Positions 56,001 through 63,985 of a stretch of DNA of 64,000 nt are shown piece after piece; the stretch's first letter is position 1; every line of letters begins with the position of its first letter. Made by a program: the position numbers and the translations under genes. The DNA comes from Pandoraea sp. PE-S2T-3 (GTDB taxonomy: Bacteria; Pseudomonadota; Gammaproteobacteria; Burkholderiales; Burkholderiaceae): NCBI RefSeq assembly GCF_002179965.1, contig NZ_NGUQ01000037.1, positions 62,001-126,000 of the forward strand, given 5' to 3'. Below the pieces are notes generated by a model. It made no database searches. It was not told where the DNA came from and was given only the letters and a program-made list of their open reading frames with translations.

Positions 56001-59000
56001 CAGTGCGCGACTCTACTTCGGTCTGGACGGCAAGGAACATGGCGGCGTGACGCTGGGTCAGGGCACCACGCTCAAGGCAGGGCAGGTGTTTCTCGTCGGC
56101 CCGGCGATCGACGTGCAGACTGGCGCGAGCGTCGACACACGGGGCTTCAGCGGTAACGTCATCGATTCATCGCTCGGCTATGTCTATGCCACGGGAACCA
56201 AGGCCGGTCAGAACCTCACGTCGAATCCGGCACTGCTGGCCGTCGGTAACGGCTGGCTCGATCTCCTGCCCTCGGAAGGGTATGGCCAGATCCATGTGGC
56301 CGACGGGGCGTCGCTGCTGACGCAAGGCACGATTGCGTTCGCCGCCCCGGGCGGGTTGTCGCTCGGTAACGTGAACCTCGGCGCACGTTATCTGACCGTC
56401 TCGCAGAACCAGATCAACCTCGGCGACGCGACGGCGATGGCCAATGCCAACGCCGCCGGGGTACTGCCCTCGGGTTGGCAACTCACGCAGGACGTCCTCG
56501 ACAAACTATTGCACCCTTCCGCCACGTCGGGTGTGCCCGCGCTGGCGCGGCTCACGCTCTCGGCCGGTGGTGCGTTCAACTTCTTCGGGTCGACCACGCT
56601 CGACACGGGCGATTCACCGGTGCAGATGGTATTCAGCTCGCCGGCGTTCTATGGCCTTGGCGGCAGCAACGACGTGGTGCGCATTGCCACCGCCAATTTC
56701 CTCTGGAGCGGCATTGCCACCGGGGCAGGCACGGCGGCGCAGCCCTACCAGAGCCAGGCACCGTCGACCGTGCTTGCGGGTGGCCCGGGCACCGGCAAGC
56801 TCGTGATCGACGCGAAGACCATCGAATTCGGTTACGACGCGCTCGCGCAGCCCCAGAGCCAGGTGGCGCTTGATCGCCTCGCGTTGGGTTTTTCCAGTGT
56901 GGCGTTGCAAGCATCGCAACGCGTGACGGCTAACCATCTGGGCACGCTGAGCGTGGCGGGCACGCAAGCGCCCAACGGCTCACGCAGCGGCGGCGACCTC
57001 ACGATTGTGACGCCGCTGCTCACAGGCAGGGCGGGGTCCGCGATGACCTATACGGCGGGCGGCACGCTCTCTGTGAGCGCGCCGTCGGGCAGCAGTCCAG
57101 CGAGCACCACGAGCGAGACCGACCTCGGGGCGGCGCTCACACTGAACGCCCGCTCGGTGGCACTCGACACGGCCGTGGCGTTGCCCAGCGGCAAGCTCAC
57201 CGTCAACGCCGACGGCACAATTGCGCTCGGTGCGAATGCCCAACTTGATCTCTCTGGCCGCGACAAGGTGTTCTACGACGTCACGAAGTCGAGCTGGGGT
57301 GGCAAGGTCGTGCTCGCGAGCACAAGTGGCGATATCACCCAGCAGACAGGCTCACGCATCGATGTGTCAGCCGCGAACGCCGATGGCGGCTCGCTGAGCG
57401 TGAGTGCACCGCAGGGACAGGTGAGTCTCGCGGGCACGTTGCGGGGCGCAGGGGGCGCGGGACAGGCGAACGGGCAGTTCTCGCTCGATGCTGCGCAAGT
57501 GAGCGACGCGGGGTTCTCGGCCCTCAACGGTTTGCTTAACGATGGCGGCTTTTTCGGCGCGCGCACATTCCGGGTGCGACACGGCGATCTGAATGTGGGC
57601 GATGGCGTGCGCGCAGGCACCGTGAACATCTCGACCGACAACGGAAGCCTGCGCGTGCTGGGCACCGTCGATGCGTCGGGCACGACGCCGGGCGCTATCG
57701 TGCTGTCTGCATTAGGCGATCTGACCATTGACGGCGCCGCCGTCCTCGATGCGCACGCGACGCAACTGGCGACCGATAGCTATGGCGCGCCCATCGACGC
57801 GCAGAACCGTGCCAACGTCACACTCACCTCGACCGCTGGCACCGTGCGTCTCGGTGGCGGCGCGCGCTTCGACATGCGCTCGCCGGACGGCATCGCGCGC
57901 GGGCATCTGGAGATCAACGCGCCGCGCACGGGCGAGACGAGCGGCGATATTCGTATCGACGCGTCGGCCCGCCCGGACGTGCGTGGTGCGGCGAGCATCG
58001 CCGTAAATGGTTTCTGGACTTACACGCCGCTCGATGCCAGCCACTCGATCACACAGGACAATGGCGACGTGTCCGGTAACCCGGTCGGCGCGGACGGCAT
58101 ACTCGGCCTGAACCAGATCGACACACGCAACCGCCAGTTCATCGACAGCGCGTGGGCGAACGCCAGCCTGCAATCGCGGCTTGCAGGTCTCGCGGGCTAC
58201 GGCGGCACCTTCCACCTGCGCCCCGGCGTCGCGGTGACGAGTCCGGGCGACCTGAACACGAAGGGCGACCTCGATCTGTCGGGGCTGCGCTACGGCCCCG
58301 GTGTCGTCGCGGGCGTTCGTGGATCGGGCGAACCTGGCGTGCTCGTGATGCGCGCTGCGGGCGATCTGAAGATCAACGGCAATGTGACCGACGGCTTCGC
58401 GCCGCCTGCGGCGTCGCCCGATGGCACGATTTACCAGACGGTACTCTCGGCGGTTACGCTCGCCACCCCGTACACCGTGGGCACGGGCGGCATGACGCTT
58501 GGCGCAGGCACGCAGTTGCCGCAAAGCGGCCGGCTGAATTTCGATGTCGCGCTGCCGGCGAACACGCAGATCTACCTGTCGAATACCGCGCATACGCCGA
58601 TAGATCTGCTGCTCGGCGGCTTGGGCAACGCGAACCGCCTGAAGGCCGGGGTTGTCACGACGGCGGACATTATTCTGCCGGCCGGTTATTTGATGAAGAA
58701 CGGCACGGTGGTCGGTGCGGGCGGCTATACCATTGCGGCGGGCACCAACACGACGTCGCTCGTGGGCATCGTCGGCACGACGACGAACAACCTGGTGCTG
58801 CCCTCCGGTACGATCCTCAAGGCCGGCATGAACGCAATCCAGTTCAACGACGCGGCGGCCTACGCCATGAAGGTCAGGGCGATGACGTGGCCGGCTGGGA
58901 CGGACATCTCGGTCATCAAGGGGTACACGTTCGCGGTCCCGGTCGATCTTGCACAGGGCAGTGTGCTGCCTACGGGCATGTATGTGTCGACGGCGAGTGC

Positions 59001-62000
59001 GGCAGTGGGCAGTCGTCCGATCTGGGCGCTGGCACCGATGCTCGACCCGGGCACCGCATCGTGGTCGATGCGGCTGGTGGCCGGCAGCGATCTCTCCGGG
59101 GCCGACAGCCGTGCAGTCCTAACGGCAACGCAGGGCGGCGATCTGCTGCTGAACAACCCGTTCACCGTAAACGTGGCCGGACGAGGCGTGGGCACGCCTG
59201 CCGCCGGGATCAGCGTGCTGCGAACGGGCACGGGCGATCTCGAACTCTATGCGGCGGGCGACTATCAGCAGTCGTCGCCGTTCGGTGTGTACACGGCGGG
59301 CACCTCGGTGCCTGGCACGGGCGCAGGCACCCAATGGAATGCCGCGCGCGGCACGCTCCCAGATGGCACGTATCTGGGCAATATCGTGGCGGCGCGCACC
59401 GACTACGAGGCGGCGCTCAACGCGCAGCGCATGTGGTTCACGCAGAACGGCGGCGACTTCACGTTGTCGGCGGGCGGCAATATCCTCGGCTGGCAGGAGC
59501 CCAATTCGGAAATGGTCGGCACCTGGCTCCTGCGTCAGGGCGGCGCGGCGCTGGGGCAGGCCACGGCGTGGGGGATTAACTTCGGCACCTATGTGCTCGA
59601 TGGCAACGGCGTTGCCTCATCGTCGGCGCTCGGGCTGGCGGCTTTCTCGGGGATGGGCGCTCTCGGTGGCGGACGCGTGAACGTGATCGCAGGCGGCAAT
59701 ATTGGCGCTGACACCGGCACGTCGCAGCGAAACGTCGTCGTGGCCGTGGGCGGCTCCGGCCGTGTGACCGGCAACACGCTTGTGCAGACGGGCGGCGGTG
59801 CGCTCAATGTGAGTGCGGGCGGCAGCATCTTCGGCGGTCTTTATGCGGATCTGCGCGGCAACACGTCGTTGCAGGCCGATGGCAATATCGGCGAGATGCT
59901 GCTGCGCAACTATGGGGTTTCACTCGAACAGGATCCACGCGGGCTGAGCAGTCACACGGCTTACTCGGCACTCAGCCGCGCAGGGGTGGGACTGGCCCCG
60001 GGCGACGGCACGGTGACGATCAATACGCTGGGCGACCTCGTCATGGGCAAGGTGATCGATCCGGGCCGCGCCGAGTCGCGCGTGTTGAGCGAGGGGGTGC
60101 TGAACGGCGCGCCCACGAGCGCCACAAACTGGTTCACGTTGTGGACCGATGCGACACGTCTGATGCTGTTCTCCGCAGGTGGCAACGCATCGCCATTGGG
60201 CAGCTTCATCAACGATCTCACCAACAACGCGATGTACCTGCCGCCGGTGCTCGACGTCACCGCAGCGGGCGGGAGCATCTACTATGCACCGCGCCAGTCC
60301 GTCGACTATCTCATGCCGTCGCCGACCGGCTACTTCCAGTTTCTCGCGGCCGGTGGGGTCTCCGGCATTGGGGCCAACAACGCCAGCTTTATCAGCAATC
60401 CGTTCGGCGCCCTCGGCACGTCGCTCTCGTCGATGGCCACACCGTTCCAGCCCGCGTGGCAGACGCCGACGGTCTCGAACTACTGGAACGGTGGCGTGAC
60501 GTCGATCGACCCCGCGGATTTTTCGACTATCTACGAGACTCAGTACCAGTCGAGTTCCGGGCTGTACTGGGGCGGGGGCGGCACGCTGTTCATGTTCGGC
60601 CCGAATACGGTGACCGATGCGAGCGCCGATGGCCACGGACAGATCTCGCGTGTCTACGCGCTCGCGGGCGATCTGCAAGGCGTGAGAATCGGGCAGAGCC
60701 GTACGGCCACGTCCGGCACCGGTGCGCCGGTCACGTCGTACTGGGCGTCCAAGCCGGTACGGCTGATCGCGGGCGGCGACATCGTCAACAGCGGCGGCCT
60801 TATCAAGAACACCGACCCGTCTGACATCTCGATGGTGGCTGCCGGCGGCAACATCGACTTCAATGGCGCGAACGCCACCGGCTTCACGATCATGGGGCCG
60901 GGCACGCTGGAAGTCTCCGCGGGGGGCGACATCTACATGGGCAACGTGGCGAACCTCACGAGCTACGGCGCCATCGTGCCGGGCGACCGTCGTCCCGGGG
61001 CCGGTATCGTCGTGCAGACGGGGCTTGGCGCCGGCACGCCGGGACAAGGGCAGGCCGACGTGGCCGACTTCGCGCGCCGCTATCTCGACCCGGCCAATCT
61101 GGCCGACCCGAACCAGCCGCTGACGTCGCAGCCGGGCAAGGTTGCCAAAACCTACGATGGCGAGCTGTTCGCCTGGTTGCAGGCACGCTTCGGCTATCAG
61201 GGCGACCTCGCCCATGCGCTTGCCGACTTCCTCGCGTTGCCCTCGGAGCAGCAACGCGTGTTCGTGCGTGAGACGTACTACGCCGAACTGCTTGCTGCGG
61301 GCCGCGAGTACAACGACCCGTCGAGCAAGCGCTACGGCAGTTATGCGCGGGGACGTCAGGCCATCGATACGCTGTTCCCGAGTGTGGCGGCCGACGGCTC
61401 GTCGATCTCGCGCCACGGCAAGCTCACGCTGTTTCAGGGCAAGACGACCAACGGCGGTGTGCGCACCATCGCGGGCGGCGACATCGAACTGCTGTCCCCG
61501 GGCGGCAGCGTGACGCTGGGTATCGAAGGTGTGGCGCCGTCGAATGCCGCAACCACCGTGCCCGCCGGATTGCTCACGCAAGGCGACGGCAGTATCCGGA
61601 TCTACAGCCTCGACAGCATTCTTCTGGGCCTCTCGCGCGTGATGACAACGTTCGGCGGCGATATTCAGGCGTGGTCTGCCGAGGGCGACATCAACGCGGG
61701 GCGCGGCGCGAAGACCACGGTGCTGTACACGCCGCCGAGGCGCGTCTATGACGCGTGGGGCAACGTCGCGCTCTCGCCCAATGCGCCGAGTTCGGGGGCG
61801 GGCATTGCCACGCTCAACCCGATTCCCGAGGTCAAACCGGGCGACGTGGATCTCGTGGCACCGCTGGGCACCATCGACGCGGGCGAAGCAGGGATTCGCG
61901 TGTCGGGCAACGTGAATTTCGCCGCGCTTCAGGTGGTGAACGCCGCAAACGTGCAGGTGCAGGGCAAATCCACTGGCCTGCCCGCGATTGCCGCCGTCAA

Positions 62001-62337
62001 CGTCGGTGCGCTGACCAACGCGAGTGCGACGGCTGCGCAGGCTGCCACTGCCGCGCAGGACGCCATGGCGCGTGACCGGGCGGCGCAGCGTCAGAACACG
62101 CCGTCGATCTTCACCATTCGCATGCTGGGTGCCGGTGTGGCGCCGGCAGGTGGTGCGGACACGCAGGGCGGCCGGCAGGACGGCAGTGCGTGGCAGAGCG
62201 GCGACGCGGCGGCGAATTCGCCCGCCTACGACCGCCGCAATCGCGTGCAGATTGTCGGGCATGGGGCGGATCTGAGCCCGCAGGCCATGTCGTTGCTGAC
62301 CCCTGCCGAGCGAGGGCGGCTGGCACAGGCGCAGTAA
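50056..62337 (+). CDS. Giant filamentous-haemagglutinin-like exoprotein (TpsA, DUF3739 C-terminus)
   Basis: 4093 residues. Long basic signal peptide with hydrophobic core MSPVMQAVAVMLATGGIWGQ and cleavage after AHA near residue 49. TPS secretion domain ~130–330: DKAILNWETFNVGRNTSVNF, QIQGQLHGDGTVLILNRNGV and VFGG (the NPNGI-type motif near residue 232). A very long Gly/Ala/Ser/Thr-rich beta-helix follows, with many GGSIxLxA and GAxLDLSG type strands. DUF3739-type region ~3520–3690 (RLIAGGDIVNSGGLI, EVSAGGDIYMGNVANLTSYG); an alpha-helical insert ~3665–3776. No cysteine on reading. It should be exported by a TpsB (FhaC-like) partner not in the window and act as adhesin. Confidence 0.9.
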   Translation: MNTVGHQGTATRFSRRRTQSTRRFLPMSPVMQAVAVMLATGGIWGQAHAQQAFSNAWFGARGAAQATATQTGRLPNGAPVSSLMDPSAQQQQANAQLQTSIANLSTAAQSIAAMQAAQATARAAAANTNATIPDGLSEGGLKVDTNSLTKGWINANAPTQTASNGKTNVNIQQTADKAILNWETFNVGRNTSVNFQQQSDWAVLNRVNDPQARPSQIQGQLHGDGTVLILNRNGVVFGGTSQVDTRNLVVAAARMSDAQFTSGLYGANGTTPSFTDALGKVEVQAGATITTRTPTSVTQGGGYVLLLGKEVSNAGTITTLQGQVAMTAGDSFVIRKGVGTDANTASTTRGNEVSPQFVAQSTAGKVVNTGLLMAPEGDVTMAGRDVQQLGVAVATTTVNTRGTIHLLNSTSDTLGKVTMGSGALTSVLISDNGATALDSQRAAMIQDSAAQDLIRTQTVSGLFDNLSRLGDRRDQSRVEIVSGGNVEFQSDSLTLATGGQIAVSATGRSLVATRAQLDVSGAVGVSLSMDSNNVKVNVQGNEQRDAPGNRDNTALNNANVYIDRRRLIYVPPTVGGYANQRWYTGGGLLEVGGYLSNVAHGIGEWAAQGGTIALSGGNAVTQAGSVLNLSGGSLNVQTGYLNQTWLKGVDGQIYNVNSAPANMIYTGVYTGFSVEHPRWGTTATENYANPLIAPQRVLQNGYTVGRDAGQLILATPNASLAGDVVSAKYQGPSQVKAVQPGLDGYLQGQGAVARGAQLVLGNYTSAANWDATLGPTGVFYNPSPVAQNIVFTDGPSPVDAVATPGVLSLDSQYLGRIGFGSILAAAGQTLTLTGSLAVMPGGTIALYAPQLVVGADLTAHSGNILLGNVFNTVSQTGVTVETAIRSAQGNATVTVAPGVRLDTSGLLSNLSLDADNASLVPFASGGNVRISSTGDVSVGSGAQIDVSSGAVLRASGVPDATQGGSVTLAAGHIVDSVGGQGRLDLQGDVRGYGVAGGGTLTIETSGNIVIGKAANDASVLTGNAAPIALDPGVFNTGFSNYVVNAHNGLAITPGTQLDVSMPVLRIVPGTLTSVATGGDPRAALMVWTPPLYTESVQNATLTPRGGASVSLTAGYVLSDGSAPLTIGQGAVVSVDPGQAIVLKSEDQLTIDGTLNAWGGSIELAATGATVSGYRDSLTRSVWIGDHAKLDVAARPYVAYDSLGRAYGVAGNGGTITVDPSDAFVVIRPGAVLDASGATAVVDANAGTATSGPARPVTLAGTGGSIALHSNNGFLLDGTLLARGGDGATGGSLGVYFDTRSYVNPDAATAALLNKLHDITLVQQAPASNAASDMAPGTASPALVFGNAVIGVDKLHAGGFDNLTLSTHDRFVFQGDLDLSLAGSINLKGGLLSVADATPNAQVRIAAPYIRLDGGSWDSPATVGTVLLPGLYSLRAGQAPVGDSTLTFSGNLIDVAGKVVSGASALVGVGGVGGVTFPATYVVQNGFGDVVLNSQGDIRLNGGLNVAGNIDMTAAQIYPVSSAYAAVIAGDRYAGIDPGSRLTIRSNGSGVPTVPYSAFGQLVLLGGTVDQGGVVRAPLGTISLNTTGGNLGTDWQSVVLLGQSTTAAIQTDPAVILRSGSLTSVSGAGLDMPYGGTSDGVTYSGANTTGRNTTQFNLADTFVTRGDSSGAKSPDSWVLSTGVNIGASRLVGERGAVLDLSGGGTLRGEGFVSGRGGSVNVLTTPLVNANPVLNANSRASDQVYAILPGYASAYAPVVLDKGAGDPAVGKQITLGAGVPGLPAGTYTLLPSSFALLPGAYRVELAGSVALRQGSDVPAMLTTNGSWTATGMQSVAGTGQRDSQLTRLIVTPGDTVRKYSQFNETTFSEFLLAQASQFGAVRPRLPEDGKLLSINFVTGSPNTDPLDFASTVQFGGASTSNVTGVDGAMFINAGATPIEVRTASATPTTGTVSLVDRDLNAFGAPSLSLGGNWTYFDGQSSLGDSARLYFGLDGKEHGGVTLGQGTTLKAGQVFLVGPAIDVQTGASVDTRGFSGNVIDSSLGYVYATGTKAGQNLTSNPALLAVGNGWLDLLPSEGYGQIHVADGASLLTQGTIAFAAPGGLSLGNVNLGARYLTVSQNQINLGDATAMANANAAGVLPSGWQLTQDVLDKLLHPSATSGVPALARLTLSAGGAFNFFGSTTLDTGDSPVQMVFSSPAFYGLGGSNDVVRIATANFLWSGIATGAGTAAQPYQSQAPSTVLAGGPGTGKLVIDAKTIEFGYDALAQPQSQVALDRLALGFSSVALQASQRVTANHLGTLSVAGTQAPNGSRSGGDLTIVTPLLTGRAGSAMTYTAGGTLSVSAPSGSSPASTTSETDLGAALTLNARSVALDTAVALPSGKLTVNADGTIALGANAQLDLSGRDKVFYDVTKSSWGGKVVLASTSGDITQQTGSRIDVSAANADGGSLSVSAPQGQVSLAGTLRGAGGAGQANGQFSLDAAQVSDAGFSALNGLLNDGGFFGARTFRVRHGDLNVGDGVRAGTVNISTDNGSLRVLGTVDASGTTPGAIVLSALGDLTIDGAAVLDAHATQLATDSYGAPIDAQNRANVTLTSTAGTVRLGGGARFDMRSPDGIARGHLEINAPRTGETSGDIRIDASARPDVRGAASIAVNGFWTYTPLDASHSITQDNGDVSGNPVGADGILGLNQIDTRNRQFIDSAWANASLQSRLAGLAGYGGTFHLRPGVAVTSPGDLNTKGDLDLSGLRYGPGVVAGVRGSGEPGVLVMRAAGDLKINGNVTDGFAPPAASPDGTIYQTVLSAVTLATPYTVGTGGMTLGAGTQLPQSGRLNFDVALPANTQIYLSNTAHTPIDLLLGGLGNANRLKAGVVTTADIILPAGYLMKNGTVVGAGGYTIAAGTNTTSLVGIVGTTTNNLVLPSGTILKAGMNAIQFNDAAAYAMKVRAMTWPAGTDISVIKGYTFAVPVDLAQGSVLPTGMYVSTASAAVGSRPIWALAPMLDPGTASWSMRLVAGSDLSGADSRAVLTATQGGDLLLNNPFTVNVAGRGVGTPAAGISVLRTGTGDLELYAAGDYQQSSPFGVYTAGTSVPGTGAGTQWNAARGTLPDGTYLGNIVAARTDYEAALNAQRMWFTQNGGDFTLSAGGNILGWQEPNSEMVGTWLLRQGGAALGQATAWGINFGTYVLDGNGVASSSALGLAAFSGMGALGGGRVNVIAGGNIGADTGTSQRNVVVAVGGSGRVTGNTLVQTGGGALNVSAGGSIFGGLYADLRGNTSLQADGNIGEMLLRNYGVSLEQDPRGLSSHTAYSALSRAGVGLAPGDGTVTINTLGDLVMGKVIDPGRAESRVLSEGVLNGAPTSATNWFTLWTDATRLMLFSAGGNASPLGSFINDLTNNAMYLPPVLDVTAAGGSIYYAPRQSVDYLMPSPTGYFQFLAAGGVSGIGANNASFISNPFGALGTSLSSMATPFQPAWQTPTVSNYWNGGVTSIDPADFSTIYETQYQSSSGLYWGGGGTLFMFGPNTVTDASADGHGQISRVYALAGDLQGVRIGQSRTATSGTGAPVTSYWASKPVRLIAGGDIVNSGGLIKNTDPSDISMVAAGGNIDFNGANATGFTIMGPGTLEVSAGGDIYMGNVANLTSYGAIVPGDRRPGAGIVVQTGLGAGTPGQGQADVADFARRYLDPANLADPNQPLTSQPGKVAKTYDGELFAWLQARFGYQGDLAHALADFLALPSEQQRVFVRETYYAELLAAGREYNDPSSKRYGSYARGRQAIDTLFPSVAADGSSISRHGKLTLFQGKTTNGGVRTIAGGDIELLSPGGSVTLGIEGVAPSNAATTVPAGLLTQGDGSIRIYSLDSILLGLSRVMTTFGGDIQAWSAEGDINAGRGAKTTVLYTPPRRVYDAWGNVALSPNAPSSGAGIATLNPIPEVKPGDVDLVAPLGTIDAGEAGIRVSGNVNFAALQVVNAANVQVQGKSTGLPAIAAVNVGALTNASATAAQAATAAQDAMARDRAAQRQNTPSIFTIRMLGAGVAPAGGADTQGGRQDGSAWQSGDAAANSPAYDRRNRVQIVGHGADLSPQAMSLLTPAERGRLAQAQ

Positions 62338-62355
62338 GTCGGTCATGAGCCGGAC

Positions 62356-62384
62356 GGATCGGGGCGCCGCGTGCGCCCCGATCC
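62356..62384 (+). terminator. Hairpin after the giant exoprotein gene
   Basis: GGATCGGGGCGC (62356–62367) pairs perfectly over 12 bp with GCGCCCCGATCC (62373–62384), 5-base loop, followed by a mixed pyrimidine stretch (GTCTTCTT). Nineteen bases after the stop codon. Confidence 0.7.
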
Positions 62385-62426
62385 ACTGTCAGACGTCTTC
62401 TTACATCGGATTGCTCGCTATGTAAC

Positions 62427-62465
62427 AAAAAATTCATATCGGACTGCTAGCCTGCGCGGTGACTT
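62427..62465 (+). promoter_or_regulatory. Degenerate ECF-like site upstream of STN copy 2
   Basis: A6 tract (62427–62432), TCGG (62439–62442), 17-base spacer, TGACTT (62460–62465). It matches the spacing of sites 1–4 but only part of the bases, and the W4 after GG is lost (ACTG). Listed as a weak candidate. Confidence 0.3.
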
Positions 62466-62532
62466 CTATTTCGCACGCTACCCATCGCGGCCGCTATCGG
62501 CCCGGGCCCGTTGTGCGCCCAACGAAGCGGAC

Positions 62533-63300
62533 ATGCTCAGAACCATAGCGACAAGCGTTCCGCGGCCGATATTGCTACTGTGTCTCGCGATGATCAGCAT
62601 TAGCGCTTGCCCTGCCCGTGTCTGGGCGACGACTGCCGTTGCCGGCATCGTCGCCGGTATCGACGTCGATACCGACGCATCGGGAGAAGCGTTGCTGCGT
62701 TTCGACATCCCGTCGCAGTCGCTGCCATCCGCGTTGGAATCCTACGGCGCCTTCGCCGACGTCTCGCTGCTCTACGACAGTTCGCTCACTGCGGGCCGTG
62801 TTTCCGCGCCGGTGCAAGGGGAAATGACCGCGCGCGCGGCACTTGCCCGATTGCTCGACGGCAGCGGTCTCGTGCCCCGCTACACGGGATCGAAAACGGT
62901 GACGCTGGTCGCCGGTCGCACAAACAGCGCCGACACCGATGGCGATGCCGCGATCGATCCGGCGGCCGCGCGCCGCTACTTCGGACTGATACAGACCCGC
63001 GTGCACGACGCCTTCTGTGCGCAGCCGCTTCTGGCGGAGGGCGCGCGGCGCGTCGCCTTCAGGCTGTGGGTCGGCACGAGTGGTGTGATCGGGCCGGTCG
63101 CACTGCTCGGGTCCAGCGGCGACCCGGCGACCGACGCGGCGGTCGTGAGCGCACTTCAGGGGGCGAACGTGGGCGAGCCTGCGCCGCCTGCACTGGCGCA
63201 GCCCTTTACGTTCGTGGTGCAGCCCCGCGCCTCCGGGCGTAACTGGGGCTGTGAGGCGGCGACGGAAGCGCCAAAGCCGGGGAGGTCGCATGGCCGATAG
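62533..63300 (+). CDS. Exported STN-domain signalling protein with TonB-C-like domain (VreA-like, copy 2)
   Basis: 255 residues from the ATG at 62533. Signal peptide with ILLLCLAMISISACPARVWA. STN domain ~50–135: LLRFDIPSQSLPSALESYGA, VSLLYDSSLTAGRVSAPVQG and ALARLLDGSGLVPRYTGSKT. The C-terminal ~90 residues (RVAFRLWVGTSGVIGPVALL, GSSGDPATDAAVVSALQG) look like a TonB C-terminal domain, uninterrupted here. No receptor barrel. It shares architecture and a Cys in the linker (HDAFCAQP versus WQAICDNP) with copy 1. Its end overlaps the sigma-3 start by 11 bases. Confidence 0.83.
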   Translation: MLRTIATSVPRPILLLCLAMISISACPARVWATTAVAGIVAGIDVDTDASGEALLRFDIPSQSLPSALESYGAFADVSLLYDSSLTAGRVSAPVQGEMTARAALARLLDGSGLVPRYTGSKTVTLVAGRTNSADTDGDAAIDPAAARRYFGLIQTRVHDAFCAQPLLAEGARRVAFRLWVGTSGVIGPVALLGSSGDPATDAAVVSALQGANVGEPAPPALAQPFTFVVQPRASGRNWGCEAATEAPKPGRSHGR

Positions 63301-63793
63301 CAGCCGCGCTACCCTTCGCGAGTTGTTGGTTCAGCGCTACGCGCAACTGAAGACAATGCTCTCGCGCAAGCTCGGCTCGTCCGATCTGGCGGGCGACGCG
63401 CTACAGGACACCTGGTTGCGTCTGGAGAACAATGAGAACATCGATTCGGTGCGAAACCCCGGCGCGTATCTGTACCGCATGGCGTACCACGCGGCCATCG
63501 ACAAGCAGCGTGCGGAAGACCGGCGGCTGAGCACGGGGGAGATCGAGACCATGTTCGATCTCGTGAGTCCGGCACCCGGGCCGGATCAGATCGTGGAAGC
63601 GCAATCCGATCTGGGCGAGCTGGCGCGCCTGCTGGAGCGCATGCCTGCGCGCCGCCGCGACATTTTGCTCGCGGTACGGCTCGACGGCCTCGCGCAGCGC
63701 GAGGTGGCGGAGCGCTTCGGCATCTCGCTTCGACTCGTGGAACTGGAACTCCAGCGGGCGCAGGAATTCTTCTTGGAACACATGGACCGGTAG
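63290..63793 (+). CDS. FecI-like ECF sigma factor (sigma-3, VreI-like)
   Basis: 167 residues; ATG with GGAGG four bases upstream, overlapping the STN gene. Region 2: LVQRYAQLKTMLSRKLGSSD, DALQDTWLRLENNE and GAYLYRMAYHAAIDKQRAED. Region 4: LLERMPARRRDILLAVRLDG and LAQREVAERFGISLRLVELE. Very similar in plan to sigma-2. The next gene begins ~190 bases downstream and, by analogy with copy 1, should encode its FecR. Confidence 0.9.
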   Translation: MADSSRATLRELLVQRYAQLKTMLSRKLGSSDLAGDALQDTWLRLENNENIDSVRNPGAYLYRMAYHAAIDKQRAEDRRLSTGEIETMFDLVSPAPGPDQIVEAQSDLGELARLLERMPARRRDILLAVRLDGLAQREVAERFGISLRLVELELQRAQEFFLEHMDR

Positions 63794-63839
63794 CGACGCG
63801 CGCTGTGGCACGAAATCATGACAATCGTGCGACGTCGAT

Positions 63840-63887
63840 AAAAAAATATTCAGAAATTTTGCGGTTTTCGGCGGTCTCATCCGTCAT
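63840..63887 (+). promoter_or_regulatory. Candidate ECF promoter, site 4 (upstream of the gene at the window edge)
   Basis: A7 tract (63840–63846), GCGG (63861–63864) followed by TTTT, 17-base spacer, CGTCAT (63882–63887). The surrounding TGCGGTTTTC and CGTCATGTCATT are 9/10 and 12/12 identical to site 1 at the same spacing. Confidence 0.7.
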
Positions 63888-63985
63888 GTCATTATGACGC
63901 GCCGAAATTCGGTCGCCCCCAAGGCGGCCGAGCGACGGCAGACCGCTGGTAGAGGATTGGCAAAGGATTGGCAGACACATCGCAC

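Noticed and set aside
59920-62346. 808-codon open frame antisense to the end of the giant exoprotein gene
   Set aside because: Arg/His-rich, no family features, and it mirrors the GC-rich codon pattern of the real gene.
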